Positions 22,126 to 34,506 are shown, counted from the stretch's first letter. The stretch: DNA of 64,000 nt from Allium sativum (GCA_030737875.1 CM060921.1:403102192-403166191); one strand, 5' to 3'. Numbers and translations are program-made. Notes: generated from the letters alone by a model not told the origin.

Positions 22126-22494
22126 ACTGTAACGGCCCGAAAATCCGTACTGATTTGAGCTAACTAATATCCTACACATTCAACTCAAAGTGCACAAAAA
22201 TTCAGATCATTAATAGAAAGAAATTTGAGGATGAGATAGAAAAGATAGAACTAATAGAATAGAAGAAGAAGAACACAACTGAACAGAATCAGAGTAAACA
22301 TGAATCTCACAGCGGAACGAACAAAATATATTATATTACATAATTTTGAAATACAAATTTGAATTTGTATATACATACCATATCAGAGTACAACACATGA
22401 TATATCACAGCAGAAATAACTCTACATAACTAATGCTGAAGCCTCCTGCTTTGAGCTACTCCAAGTGTATCTGTAAAAGCCTGAAACACTTGAC

Positions 22495-22677
22495 TGTCCG
22501 TACAAATTTGGGCACCCAAGAGTTTAGGGGAAACAAAACAAAATAAACTTTGGGTCAGTCATGGGACTGGTGTGAGTAAACTCCAATCATATTATTTAAC
22601 TTCGAAAATCCTTTTGAAAAAAAGGGTAATAGTAAGACCAGCCGACACATAAACACGGACGGTTTTTACCTTACTAT
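22495..22677 (-). other. hairpins H3-H0 in the D right LTR
   Basis: H1 is at 22556-22569. H0 arms are ATAGTAAG (22629-22636) and CTTACTAT (22670-22677). One H3 arm reads TGTCC instead of TGCCC, a likely post-insertion change that breaks one pair. Confidence 0.6.
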
Positions 22678-23507
22678 AACCAAACCATTTTTGATATCAA
22701 AATCCAGTGATATTATAATAATGTCTAATCAAATAAATAACCAAATAGCAGAACGCTTGCATCTCACGCTCCACATATATAGTATAAAATCAAAACCCGC
22801 AGGGCGCTTATTGGAGATTGGATTCCAACTATGACAAGGTATGGGACCAACTTCCGATTAGGGTACTCTATAAGGGATACACTGGCGTTTAAAAAGAACA
22901 TCTTGCAACACGGCCCACACATGACCGACCACTCATTTCTCTTGAGTGTATCGAATGTATTGCCACCTACGGTTGGGCCCATGTAACCGTTATTCGAAGA
23001 TACAGAAATGAAAGAACAAACACGAATTTTCTCTAGATGGTGACAACACACCCTAATGGGAATGACCCACATAGCCATGATGCCTGCTCGATTTTTGTCA
23101 TTTCCTAGTTGTGAGGCTGGAAGCTATGTCTATCTTTTCAAAACATCTATCCACCATTCACTTTAAATGCCACATCGTCAAACCCGTCAATTCACTAATC
23201 GATTTCCAAAAATATCACGGGTATAAAAAGCTAAGAGGAACGAATTCCTCCGCCACCAAACGTAATACCTTTAAGAGATCAATCGTACGTGATTTATTAG
23301 GTATACTCTGTTAGAAACTCGTCCATACAAGTGGTCCTGGGACTGGACAAACCGAAAACACCATTTTGGAACAGGACGACCCTTGCATTTCACTACGTCA
23401 TCAATTTTCCTCAGCATAATCTATTCGCAGTGCTTACGCCTATACGGAGTGGTTTTCAAATAATATATCCAACTGGTCTCTCCGTATTGACAACGATGGT
23501 CAAAACA

Positions 23508-23512
23508 CTTCT
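23508..23512. repeat. target-site duplication of C, left copy (CTTCT)
   Basis: The uninterrupted D left LTR near 15547 reads ACACTTCGATAG, so the original target was CTTCG. This copy has one change. Confidence 0.75.
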
Positions 23513-23919
23513 TGTGATAACCCCAAACTTCCACGGAATGAAAGTAAGGAATAATCATTTGGAATACAACATAAATACAACAATACAGATCACAGATTTA
23601 ACATAGCATAGGAAAACTATAGAATAACAACATCATAGCAGCGGAATATGAATGTCATCAAACATAGAATTCCACAGTCACAGAGTCCTAAATTATTACA
23701 TCAAGTTTCAGCAAAAGGAAATAAGTTTCAAACTCTAAATAGAACAACTTGAAATAAAATAAGTTTGGATGTCTCAAAGTCTAAAGAAAATGATGCAAAT
23801 AAAGATAAATGAGAGATAGTCTTCATAGTCTGACATAAGCACCTCAAGCTAAGCAACACCAAGATAGATAAGCAGCTCCAAGATAGCAACTCCAAAGAAA
23901 GCTAAAGCTGTTACTTGGC

Positions 23920-24080
23920 TGCCCATGTAGAAATGAAGGCACCCGAGTTTGCAAAAGTGAAAACAAACTACAAGTCGGTCATGGGACTGGTGTGAGAATT
24001 CTTAACTAATCTAACTACTAGTAATAAGGCAAATCCAAGGACCACGCCGCTAACGCGGAACGGATTTATTCCAATGGATT
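23920..24080 (-). other. hairpins H3-H0 in the C left LTR
   Basis: H3: TGCC (23920-23923) pairs with GGCA (23938-23941). H1: 23976-23989, CGGTC/GACTG, with one G·T pair. H0: AATCCA (24032-24037) pairs with TGGATT (24075-24080), with an inner CCGC-TAAC-GCGG hairpin (24047-24058). The H0 and inner stems use different bases from those in B, D and E. Confidence 0.58.
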
Positions 24081-25759
24081 GTCGTGCATAATTTAAGGAG
24101 TTTGAACAAATAAATAAGTAAATAAAACATCGCAATGCTTTTTTTTTGAAAAATGGAACCATTATAAGACTCAAGTCCCATCACACAATGCAATGCAAAC
24201 CAGTATAATGATTAAACATGCTTGGTACGTATGAAAACTACATATTATTACTAGTGTGTAACAATTTTAAAACATTCAAAAGTAAATGTATCAATCCTAG
24301 GCAGCATAGTACCCCATCCTACTATGTCGCCATACTATTTATATAATCAAAATCCGTAGGGTCGTATTGGGAATTGGGTTTCCATCATGATTCAAGGCTA
24401 GGAACGATCTCCTTATCGATTTGAGACACTCTAGCTAATGTCCCAGGATCAAAGCTCGAGTGACCCTTGGATAGCTGCAGGGCCGGTCCACACTTGCGGT
24501 TTGTTGATTAGTTATTCCTGAACACACGTTTCTCGGTCCTATATGACCTAACAACCGAGGCGCCTCATTCCATCATCCATATAAGTAAAATGTTTGGGGT
24601 GTAAAACCATAACATGAACTTCTATCTAGAAAGAAACGTGCTGCTCTCCCTGCGTTCCGTTGCTCCATTTTAGATTCAACCGGGTTGTGAGCCTCGTGAA
24701 GCTACGTAATACACAAAGCTATGTTATTCAAGCTGTGCTTTGATCGTCACCATAAGGTTCTGCTTTTCAACAAGAAACCTTGATCATTGCATCTTAGTAT
24801 GCCACACTATCAATCCATATCATACTACTAATCCTTTGCCAAAATATACGAAAGGGTGTTAAGCAAGAGAATAAATTCTCTACCACCAATCATTCATACA
24901 TTTGGCAGAAAATCAATAAATACAATATATAAAGGAGTACAATGTCAGACACACATTCCGTTTATAAGTCCGTTCTGGATCTGAACGAAACCGGAGATAC
25001 CCTCATCCCGTATGTCCAATACGGAAGGGATGTACCTGCATATCCATGCAATCAACATGTACGTTTGGATAATTACCATGACCCTTTAATTGGGAGCAAG
25101 TCAATTCAGGGACCCGATCGCTGTCTATTCGATGAGGAGATTGACGGTCTTCAATCACCGTCTTCAAAACTACGATTTTTAAACGTCGTCTGATTATTTG
25201 GAATGAGATTAAACTCGGACTTTCCAAATAATTCTCGCATATATAATTTACAATCATTCCTTATCGTTATTATTATTTTATAACGATTAATTCCTATTTT
25301 TCATTATTTAAAAATAATTAAATTTTATTTAACGACGTTTCGGGTCAATAGGCGACCCTGGTGCTGTTTTCAGCCTATTTTGATTTACACATTTCTAAAA
25401 ATCTAACTGTTGGATTTTAACGAAGTTTATATCGTTGAAAAGATCTTCCCAAAGCGGTCCTAACAGTTTCAATTTTGGGAAAATTTGATGGTTGGGTCTT
25501 TTGGTATAGTCGTTTAAAGGTACGATACCAAAACGCGAACTACCGCGCTCGATTTGTTTAATTTTAATTAATTATATATATATAAGGCATTTAACGATAA
25601 TAACGTCATCCATTTCAGCATCAAGCTAAACAATCACCAATATCCATTCATTTTTAATTCTTTTAAAAAGTGAAAATAATATTTCAACATTTAAATATAT
25701 TCTTTTATTACAATTTAAAAAATATAAATGATATTTCAATGTCCAATTCTTCCTTTTAT

Positions 25760-26345
25760 TCTTTTATTTACATTAAAAATGTAGATTATATTCCAATGTT
25801 GAATTTCATTCTTTTAATTACATTCTTATAATTACGTTAAGAATTCCTTCTTCTAATTACATTAAAATTTCATTTTTTTTAAATTACATTAAAAATGTAA
25901 TTAATATTCCAATGACATAATCCCTTCTTTTTAATACATTAAAATGTAATCAATATTTCAAATTCTTTTCTTTTCAATAACTATAAATGTAATTAATACT
26001 TCCATTTCAAAGCCTACCTTTTTATTTCATAAAAATGTAATTAATTTTGCAGCGTCAAAATTTCATTCTTTAATTACATTAAAAATGTAATAATTTTACA
26101 ATGCAAAAATCTCTTTCTTTCATTACATTAAAAATGTAATTGATCTTACGGTGTAAAAACCTTAACTTTTTAATTACATTAAAAATGTAATTTTTAATAC
26201 CATGTTAAGATCTTTTTTTAATTACATTAAAAATGTAATTAATCTTACGGTGTAAAAATCTTGTCTTTTTTTTAATTACACTTAAAATGTAATTTTTAAT
26301 ACCATGTCAAGATCTTCTTTTTAATTACATTAAAAATGTAATTAA
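25760..26345 (-). repeat. array of ATTACATT-AAA-AATGTAAT hairpins in C left LTR
   Basis: At least nine near-palindromes of about 19-24 bases occur. The last five are spaced about 50 bp apart (near 26121, 26171, 26219, 26273 and 26322). They alternate with spacer texts such as CTTACGGTGTAAAAATCTTG and ATACCATGTCAAGATCTTC. Confidence 0.88.
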
Positions 26346-27377
26346 CCTTGTCTTTTTATTTTCAATAAAAATGAACCTTTTCACACCGTTAACATTTCAT
26401 GATTCTATTTTTAATAAAAATGGATCTTTTCAATATTAATAAGCAAATCAATTCAAGATCTATGAATTGTACCAAAAGTTAGATCTTTACTTCAATCCAG
26501 GTGGTATACATGAACTAAAAAAACAGATCTGCACGACAAGAAGGTAATCTAGGGGGTAGAAGCATGATTCCAAATTTTAGATCCAACTAGAAAGGTTTAA
26601 TTGATATTCATGTGTATGAACCAACATATGATTTCAAATCTATAATTATCGATAACTAGAAATGTAATCATACAACATCTCAAAAACAAATCAAAAGATA
26701 ATTACAACATCACATATCAAAACTACTCACATATACAGCATGATTTATGGGCAAGTGAAATAATTAAATTAAAATTAATTATTTAAATCGGAATACTCAC
26801 CTTGATTGAAGCAGAACTAAAAAATCCAAATAAATTCAGAAATTGTCCCAATCTCTTTAAAAAGGTTCTATTTGATGTCACGGTTCACACAGATCAGAAA
26901 TTTTTGAATTTGGAGTTCGTACGAGTTAGAAATCAATTTTTTTTATCAACAACTACAGTTTGCAACAGAAATAAGTGTAGCAAATCCTTTAGTATATTCA
27001 TACCTCTTAATTTCAGATTTGGTTCAAATCTTTGATCCCAATTTTTAGGAAATTTAGGCGATGATTTTCAGAGTAGTTTGCACGACGTCGTAGAGATCGG
27101 AGAGGGGGAGGTTCGCCGGAAATGGGGGTAGGTGCGGTCTAGTGGCAGGGGCGGCGTTCGACGCGGTCGGACTTCGGCGGGGCGAGGCAGCTGATTTAGG
27201 CGACGAGGCGGAGTGATTTCGGTATTGATGGAAATGCCTCGGGATTTCTTACAAAAAATTCCACTACGGGGTGTTCTGATTTGGAGTGGGGAGGGAGAAA
27301 TCGGAGCAAGAAGATTTGATGAAGAAATGGAGGCGGCGGCTTTGAAACGGGGAAGAACGATGACTAGTGTATACCCA

Positions 27378-27385
27378 TATTTATA
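27378..27385 (-). promoter_or_regulatory. candidate TATA box of C left LTR
   Basis: On the minus strand the box is TATAAATA. The sister LTR has it at 58567-58574. It would place transcription start about 480 bases into the LTR. Confidence 0.55.
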
Positions 27386-27830
27386 TTGTATTTCTCATTT
27401 TCTTTTTTAAATATTTAATTTCAAAAATTAGTTTTTTTTTGTTCGATCTCCAAATGGAGCCCAACGACTGTTGTACAATAGGCTTTGACGTCTTCTAAAC
27501 GCAATAGTGACGAAGCTCAATTCTGAAGTCTACAGTATGTTTCTTTTATATTTAAATATAACATTTTAATAGTAAATTCGAACGTACGTTTTAAATTTAC
27601 CGGGGCCACAAACAGACTTCGAAAAATCCCAAAAAGTAAATTTAGCTATGTTTTGACAATATGGTCCTAACAAAATTAATTTCTTCGAATTTGGAGGCCG
27701 TTTGAAAAATGACCATTTTTAATTGTTTAAAAATTATTTAAAATTAGAAATTTTAAATCTGGACTCATTTTTTAACAAAATTTCTCAAAATAAAATTTTC
27801 AAATTGGTTTAGATTTTATGGGTTGTTACA

Positions 27831-27866
27831 ATCTCCCCCACTTAAGAACTTTTCGTCCTCAAAAAG
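27831..27866 (-). promoter_or_regulatory. C polypurine tract and pre-tract hairpin
   Basis: On the minus strand AAGTGGGGGAGAT abuts the LTR. An 18-base hairpin, CTTTTTG-AGGA-CGAAAAG, spans 27849-27866, with stem bases different from A, B, D and E. Confidence 0.8.
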
Positions 27867-27929
27867 GAAAAATAGAAGAGTAGGAACCAAAACAGAGAAT
27901 GTAAAATGTTTTAAGCGTACCTCAAAACA

Positions 27930-28500
27930 AAAATCTAATCGGAGATATTTCAAGGATTGATGGTCTGTAAATAATTCGAATTTTTCGCCCAATAGATAAT
28001 GTCTCCAAATTTTCAAAGCAAAAACTACCACCAACAATTCTAAGTCATGAACACAATAATTCTTCTCATGTGGATTTAATTGACGGTTCGCATATGCAAC
28101 TACTTTGCCCCTTTGCATCAATACTGCTCCAACACCATCTTGAGAAACATCGGTGTAGATGGTTAAATCTTGGTTGTCATCGATGATGATTAATACAGGA
28201 GCAGTGGTCAAACTCATATTTAGCTTTTGGAAGGCCTCTTCACAATCTGTTGTCCAAATGAACTTGGTGTGTTTCTTGGTGAGCTTTGTTAATAGGCAAG
28301 ACAGCTTGGAAAAGTCTTTGATGAATTTCCTATAATATCCAGCCAATCCTAGGAAGCTTCTTACTTCAATGGGTGTACTGGGATGCTTCCAATCTCAAAT
28401 GGCGGCAATTTTACTTGGGTCAACAGCAATTCCTTCTTTTGACACAACATGGCCCTAGAATTTTACCTCCTCTTGCCAAAATGTGCATTTAGAAAAAATT
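27930..28500 (-). pseudogene. C pol remnant: RT C-terminus, connection and truncated RNase H
   Basis: The longest open stretch is 28346 down to 27816, starting [15 protein letters not shown], the conserved connection motif after RT. RNase H follows with [16 protein letters not shown] (first catalytic Asp), [20 protein letters not shown] and [11 protein letters not shown]. The frame then leaves homology and runs into the 3' end of the element, so the RNase H tail, all of integrase and any chromodomain are deleted. Upstream, between 28518 and 28346, the frame contains a TAG and a TGA. It could not encode a working polyprotein. Confidence 0.9.
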
Positions 28501-28517
28501 TCTTTTAAAACATTTCT

Positions 28518-29039
28518 TCATAGAATCTCCAACACTTCCCTTAAATGTTCTTCATGCTCCTCCTTAGATTTAGAATAGATTAGAATATCATCAATGAAGA
28601 CTAGGACTAATTTATTTAAAACATCTCGGAAGACCCTATTCATCAAGTCAACAAAGTAAGCTGGAGCATTGCATAGACCGAACGGCATTACCAACCATTC
28701 GTAGAATATGTCAAAACCTCTAAAGGCGATCAAAGGTATACATTCTTCGGCTATGTGTAGTTGATGGAAACCGGTGGCTAGGTCCATCTTAGAAAACATC
28801 TTGGCTCCATTTAATTGGTCCATTAAATAATCTATGCGAGGCAAGGGGTATTTGTTCTTCAATGTTTGTTTATTAAGGTCGCGGTAATCCACACAAAGTC
28901 TTAGGGTACCATCAGACTTGGGAACAAATACTATTGCTGCACCCCAATTGGAAAAACTAGGCCGGATTAGTCCCTTCCATAAGAGTTGCTTAGTTTGGGT
29001 TTTCAACTCTTCTTTTTCTTTAGGGGTCATCCTTCGCAT
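28518..29039 (-). pseudogene. C pol remnant: reverse transcriptase
   Basis: A 173-residue open stretch with RT motifs: [22 protein letters not shown], a [10 protein letters not shown] motif, [12 protein letters not shown] and the catalytic FIDDILIYS. It is cut off from protease upstream by a TGA in the ...DNLPP region (near 29095) and ends at another TGA after EVLEIL. The active-site aspartates survive, so the loss of function is from stops and not from catalytic changes. Confidence 0.92.
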
Positions 29040-29096
29040 AGCATGAACTACAGGCCTTGCATTTGGAACAAGATCAATTCTGAAATCAATTTCTCT

Positions 29097-30140
29097 TCAC
29101 GGGGGTAAATTGTCTACTTCTTCAAATACGTCCACGTAATTTTTGGCCACGGGAATATTTTCTAAAGAAATAGGAGTGACTTCCGAAGAAGACCATAAAG
29201 CTTTCCTATCTGATTTTGAGCCATGACAAGGTATAGAAATAGTATTCCCAAATTTTGTTTTTGCCTTCACTATTCTTTCGGAGCATAGTACTTCTACGTC
29301 ATATTTTGTTAGCCAATCAAGACCAAGGATGATATCGAACTCGGAAAAATTCATAATAATAAAGTTAAACGGAAATTGGAAGCAGGAGTAAGAAACAGGC
29401 ACCTTACAGAATACATCTAGAGCGATTGAACCTCCTACTGGGTTATGAACATTAATTGGCTCTTTAAGACTTCTTTGTTTTAATTTCAATTTCTTAGCCG
29501 TGTTGCTGGAAATAAAGCTCCTTGATGCGCCCATATCAAACAAAGCAATAACAGGAATGTTTTTAATAGAAATAGTACCTCCTAGAACATTAGGCTTACC
29601 TGCTCCTTCAGAAGAAGTAGGTGCGGAAGAAGGTGGTGCACTTGCTCCCTCGTACACATGGGCAACTTGGGCACTCCTCAATAGTGGACAATTAGTTTTG
29701 ACGTCACCCTTTTTATGGCAGTTATAGCATTCCCTAGTGTCTTCACTTCTGGCCTTCTTTGGATTTCTGCTCTCCTTGCTATAGTGTCCAAAATTCTGGC
29801 AGTTGTAGCATTGCACCTTAGTCTTATCATGAGTTTTAGCAGCTATGGAACTGCTTCCTTCAGTCTTCTTTTTGGCTTGCTTCCTCTTATTATTGTTGTA
29901 TTGGCTCCTTTCTCTAACTTGTTGGGAACTCTTCTTATCATTCTCCTCATAGCAACAAGCAAACTCAATCAGCTTATTGAAAGAAAGATCAATGTGTGCG
30001 GTGACTCTATTAATGTACTTCCTTGCGAGCCCATTTATAAACCTCGTGTTCTTTTGAAAATCATCTTGAATCAACTCTGGAGCATAACGAGAGAGGTCTT
30101 CAAATCTTCTTACATATTCAGAAATAGTCTTGTCGCCTTG
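29097..30140 (-). pseudogene. C gag C-terminus and protease remnant
   Basis: The open stretch 30074-29097 carries the end of Gag, two CCHC-type zinc knuckles and an aspartic protease. Both knuckles are damaged: the first ends in Ser where the last Cys belongs (CYNCQNFGHYSKES), and the second has Asp in place of His (CYNCHKKGDVKTNC). The protease motif reads LFDMGAS instead of the usual LFDTGAS. Immediately upstream (30140) Gag is cut by element B and resumes at 53959. The plus-strand open frame 29715-30182 is only the reverse reading of this region. Confidence 0.9.
30136..30140. repeat. target-site duplication of B, left copy (CCTTG)
   Basis: It is repeated at 53954-53958. Joining the two sides restores the run of C gag homology. 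Confidence 0.95.
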
Positions 30141-30494
30141 TGTAACGACCCGGATTTTCGGCGACTTTGGTTATCGACATAAGCACGATGTCGATAACCA
30201 AACATCGAAAAATCCTGATAATTAGTGAAAGAAATTAGAGGGTGAGGAAAGATAAGATAGAAAATTAGAATAGAAGAAGAAGAAGAACACAACATCAGAG
30301 TAACACGAATCTCACAGCGGAACGAATAAATATATTTCATAACATAACTTTGAAATACAAATCTGTACTTGAATATACATATCATTATCAAAGTACAACA
30401 CTTACAACACAGCGGAAATAACTATAGCCATAATGATCCTGAATCCTCCTGCTCCAGCTCTTCCAGTATATCTGTAAAATCCCGACTACTTGAC

Positions 30495-30660
30495 TGCCCG
30501 TACAAATTTAGGCACCCAAGAGTTTAGGGAAAACAACAAAGTAAACTCCGGGTCAGTCATGGGACTGGTATGAGTAAAACAGTTTAAAAACAGTTCGAAC
30601 AAGTGAACGATATCTCATAAGACCACGCCGCATAACTGAACGGGTTTTTCCCTTATGAGA
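30495..30660 (-). other. hairpins H3-H0 in the B left LTR
   Basis: H3: arms 30495-30499 and 30511-30514. H1: 30554-30567 (CAGTC/GACTG). H0: arms 30613-30621 and 30652-30660 (TCTCATAAG/CTTATGAGA). The inner small stem is weakened by one base relative to the right LTR. Confidence 0.65.
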
Positions 30661-32219
30661 ATCCAAAATATCTTTTATATCAAAAACCTTTTGATATTAT
30701 AATAATGCCTATCAACACAATATATATATAATCATCTAGTAGAAACGCTTTCATCTCACGTTCTACATATATAGTATACAATCAAAACCGCAAGCACGTA
30801 TTGGGTAATGGATTTCCAACTATGACAAGGTATGGAATCACCTTCCGCTTGTGTACCTCTAGAGAGGAATACACTGGGTTCAACAAGAACATCTTGCAAC
30901 CCGGCCACACATGACCGACCACTCATTTCGCTTGAGTGTATCGAATGTATATCACCAACAGTTGGGATCAACAACCGTTTCCCGAATGGGACAGCATCAA
31001 CAATAGATTTTTAGAAGTAAATGAAACTCTAGATCAGGTGATTATACACCCTACTTCGGTGCGACCGACTTAGCCATGCTGCCTGCCCGATTTCTGTCAT
31101 TTACCGGTTGATAAGGCTAGAAGCTACGCTTTATCATCACACCAGATTCACTTTGAATGGCACATCATCAAATCCATCAAATCACCGATTGACGTCCTCA
31201 GCAATACATTATGTGTTAGCTAAAAGAAGTTTCCTTCTCCGCTTCCACTCTTGGTACGGTTGGAGAAATCAATATATGTGATCGTCTGGAAATACTCTGT
31301 CAGACATCCGTCCATACAAGTCATCCAGGAACAGGATGAACCGAAGGCACTATTCTGTAAACAGGATAGCCCTTGCATAACACCGTCTTCAATTTCCTTT
31401 GGCATATATGATTCGCAACGGTTATGCCAATACAGAGTGGTTCTTCGGATAATAATCCAACCGGTCTCTCCATATTAACAACGTTAAAATGATCAAAACT
31501 TCGATAGTCTGTGATTTAACTATCGAATAAAAACAGGTGTGCAACCCACGATATTATTCCCAAATGGAAATTATATCGATCAAACATCATTTAACATTTC
31601 ATCTCCTTAGTTCATTAATCTACTTATCTCCTATTTTCCTATATTCAACATTTCTTATTTTCTAAGTTTGGAAAATATACATTATTAACAATGGAAAACA
31701 TTTCCATTTCTTGTTTTCTTTATTAGAAAACATTTCTGGTTTCTTATTTGGAAAACATTTCCAAAGCTTCTTCATTGTACTCAGACATATGTTTAAACAA
31801 ACCATCGTGATGCCAACTCAAACCATCTCCTTTACTGCCGAACCTTAACCATTCCTTAGTTAAAAACGAAGCCAATCAAGTTGGGGTAGAACTACCTCTC
31901 AGACCTTAACTGAACAACATTTCTAACTTTGAAATAGACAAAGTTCACTTTATATCCCTTTACTAACTTCCTTACTTAACTCTCGTTCGAATAACTATAT
32001 TCGATTGACTCTTATCAATTAACTCTATTGGACTAACCCCAATCAATTAACTCTATTTGACTAACACTATTGATTTACTCATTTCACTTAACTCCTTTCG
32101 AATAAACTATATATTCGATAACTCCTTTTACTTTCTTCGAATAAACTATATTCGATTAACTCATTCTACTTCTATTCTAATCGATTAAACTAACATCGAT
32201 TATCTCCTTTCAACTTTAT

Positions 32220-32438
32220 TCTCTAATCGATTAACTAACATCGATTAACTTCTTTTACTTTAACACTAATCGATTAACTAACATCGATTAACTTCTTTTT
32301 ATAAACTCTCTAATCGATTAACTAACATCGATTAACTTCTTTTTATAAACTCTCTAATCGATTAACTAACATCGATTAACTTCTTTTTATAAACTCTCTA
32401 ATCGATTAACTAACATCGATTAACTTCTTTTTATAAAC
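32220..32438 (-). repeat. 44-bp tandem repeat in B left LTR
   Basis: Three exact 44-bp units start at 32307, 32351 and 32395, preceded by diverged units. Each holds TAATCGA...TCGATTA as an inverted repeat. The sister array is near 50660-50880. Confidence 0.93.
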
Positions 32439-32472
32439 TACGTTTTCCGTTACAACTATTTCCTTTTTATAA

Positions 32473-32797
32473 CGTTTACTTACCGTTACAAATATATCCT
32501 ATTTATAACTTCTATTTACCGTTAAAAATATTTCCTATTTATAACTTCTATTTACCGTTACAAATATTTCCTATTTATATCTTCTATTTACCGTTACAAA
32601 TATTTCCTATTTATAACTTCTATTTACTGTTACAAATATTTCCTATTTGTAACTTCTATTTACCGTTACAAATATTTCCTATTTATAACTTCTATTTACC
32701 GTTACAAATATTTCCTATTTATAACTTCTATTTACCGTTACAAATATTTCCTATTTATAACTTCTATTTATTTTCTAAATAAATATCCCTTTTTTAA
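32473..32797 (-). repeat. 36-bp tandem repeat in B left LTR
   Basis: Units of 36 bp (CTTCTATTTACCGTTACAAA then TATTTCCTATTTATAA) start at 32509, 32545 and so on to 32761, about eight copies. There are no unique spacers, so this is not a CRISPR array. Confidence 0.93.
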
Positions 32798-33021
32798 AAC
32801 CATGTTCGTTTTATAAATAATTCCTTTTATAAAATCCTGTGATTTTATAAAATTCCTTTATTTCAATATACATTGAAATACTTCTTTTTACATCCCAGGG
32901 TCTTTTATGATATTTACAATATCGAATAACAATGATCAACATCATTCCAACACACATAATCCATAACAGATTATATAACACATCATATATCACAATATAT
33001 GAAAACGGTAAAATAAATGTT

Positions 33022-33075
33022 GAGGAATCCAGTCGGATTCCTCCAACCTGTTTCCCTGCATCACAGATGTTAAAC
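33022..33075 (-). other. conserved GGAGGAATCC hairpin region, B left LTR
   Basis: On the minus strand GGAGGAATCC-GACT-GGATTCCTC (33044-33022) follows a GATGCAGGGAAACAGGTT lead-in. The lead-in is also in E (2279-2295). Confidence 0.65.
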
Positions 33076-34506
33076 AATATAGATAACATCACTTTCAGTT
33101 CTATATGATATATTCTGTTAAACAGAATTAATATAGAAAATTTAACTAACTAACTAGCAGTTCAATCAAACAGTCAACATACAGTAAATCAGCCAATATC
33201 TAACAGTTCTAAAAATACAACATGAATTTATAAACTGTTCAGAGTTAGTGAGATTTACTCACATTGGCGCGTTAATCGTTAAATAACGGTTTGCGTTATT
33301 TGATTCAATCGGACAATTTATTTCGCCATAAATTGTAACGAGCTCCACTCCACTCCCAGTCAGCTCCATGGGGTAGCCATCCTCCTTACGATCCCAACGT
33401 GACTGACGGCTCGTCGATCTGAGTCCGTATGCATAAGATATGATGGTTTTAAAGTTAATATAATATTTAAAGTTAAATTTAAAACCTAATTAAATATAAC
33501 TCCGGGCCTTACCCTCTATAGACTGGCCCAATATCTTGTCAATACTGCAATTAATTGACGTCGTTTCTTTCTTCTTCCTTGAAAATACTCTTACCATTCA
33601 AACGAATAAAACTGCAGCCATTTATTAGAACTTTGACCTCCCTTCTTCTTGTTTACGCAAAACACCCCACATTGGCAAGTGTACTGTACCTTCTTCCTTA
33701 AACCCAAGAAAACACGCTTCAGCAAAACACCCCCTTCATCATCATTTCCGAACCCTTTCCAGTACCATTCACGTGTTGACCCTTCCTTCATTCTACTGTT
33801 CCTCCAGCTGCTGTGCTTAAACTGAAACAAATGGCCACTTCAACTAAAATACTCCACGCAAATTGTTGATTCCATAAATCGACTTCAAAAGCAAACTCCT
33901 CCTCTGAAATTCGACATGTTGATCACCTCCACGCCAACTCCGGCGTTCCCAGACGAATTCCGATCCCCCATCCTATCACGTATAAAACGTTGACCCCCTT
34001 TGACCTTTTTCCATCCACCACCTCGGTTATTAGTTGGCTTCTAACCACCACCATCCGGTTCAGCATCAAAATCTCTACTAATACGTCAGCTTTACATCAC
34101 GCTCGACACTCTCCCCCATACCTCGACCTGCGACTTCACGAGCTACAGTCAGATCTCGCCCCTCTCTACACGTAACCGGACCTCCCCAAATCGAGGCCAT
34201 ACGAGCGCCTCCTTGCCAACAACCCTTCGACAACCCTAAGTCGACCCAACACCCACCATGTCGATGGCCATCCTCATCCCTAGCACGACTGGAAAATATC
34301 GAGCATGACAATACTCCATCGCACTAAAAACTAGTGCTATAGATTTGGAGCCCTTGAGCATACGAGGCTATTGGATCCTTATTTGTTCGATTCCATTGTG
34401 TTTAGCTCCCGATTTAATTTTATGAAGTTTGAGGGAAGATAAAAGAAAAGTGGCGGCCTCTTTTAATTTCTACAGACACGGTTTAGGTCTTAAGGGTATA
34501 CGGGTT

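Larger units (their letters stand above)
20705..22127 (-). mobile_element. D internal region, 1.42 kb, non-coding
   Basis: No Gag or Pol text in any frame. Recognisable parts, in element direction: primer site (22125-22114); leader with ACTCGTATATGTACACTC-type text shared with A, B and E; hairpin element 21505-21404; AT-rich DNA; M2-like island 21045-20900; pre-tract hairpin; polypurine tract. The interior is reduced almost entirely to motifs also kept in B and E. The open frame at 20777-21049 runs antisense across M2 and is not preserved in B or E. Confidence 0.85.
23513..27830 (-). repeat. C left LTR (3' LTR in element orientation)
   Basis: 4318 bp. In element direction: U3 of about 0.45 kb with TATAAATA at 27385-27378; a G/C-rich stretch (27350-27060, C-rich on the minus strand); AT-rich DNA; hairpin array 26345-25760; stretch 25560-25330 with a TAGTTCGC motif like the B/D U3; then the block shared with B, D and E, including H0-H3 at 24080-23920. 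No gene seen. Confidence 0.9.

Noticed and set aside
27060..27410. GC-rich, exon-like stretch with a 65-residue frame (also 58260-58608)
   Set aside because: Both copies lie at the same place in C LTRs just after the TATA box. The frames differ between copies, so it is probably the LTR leader and not a captured gene.
29715..30182. 155-residue hydrophobic plus-strand frame
   Set aside because: It is the reverse reading of the C gag/protease remnant.
32473..32797. CRISPR-like regular 36-bp repeats
   Set aside because: Units are head-to-tail with no unique spacers and lie inside a plant retrotransposon LTR.
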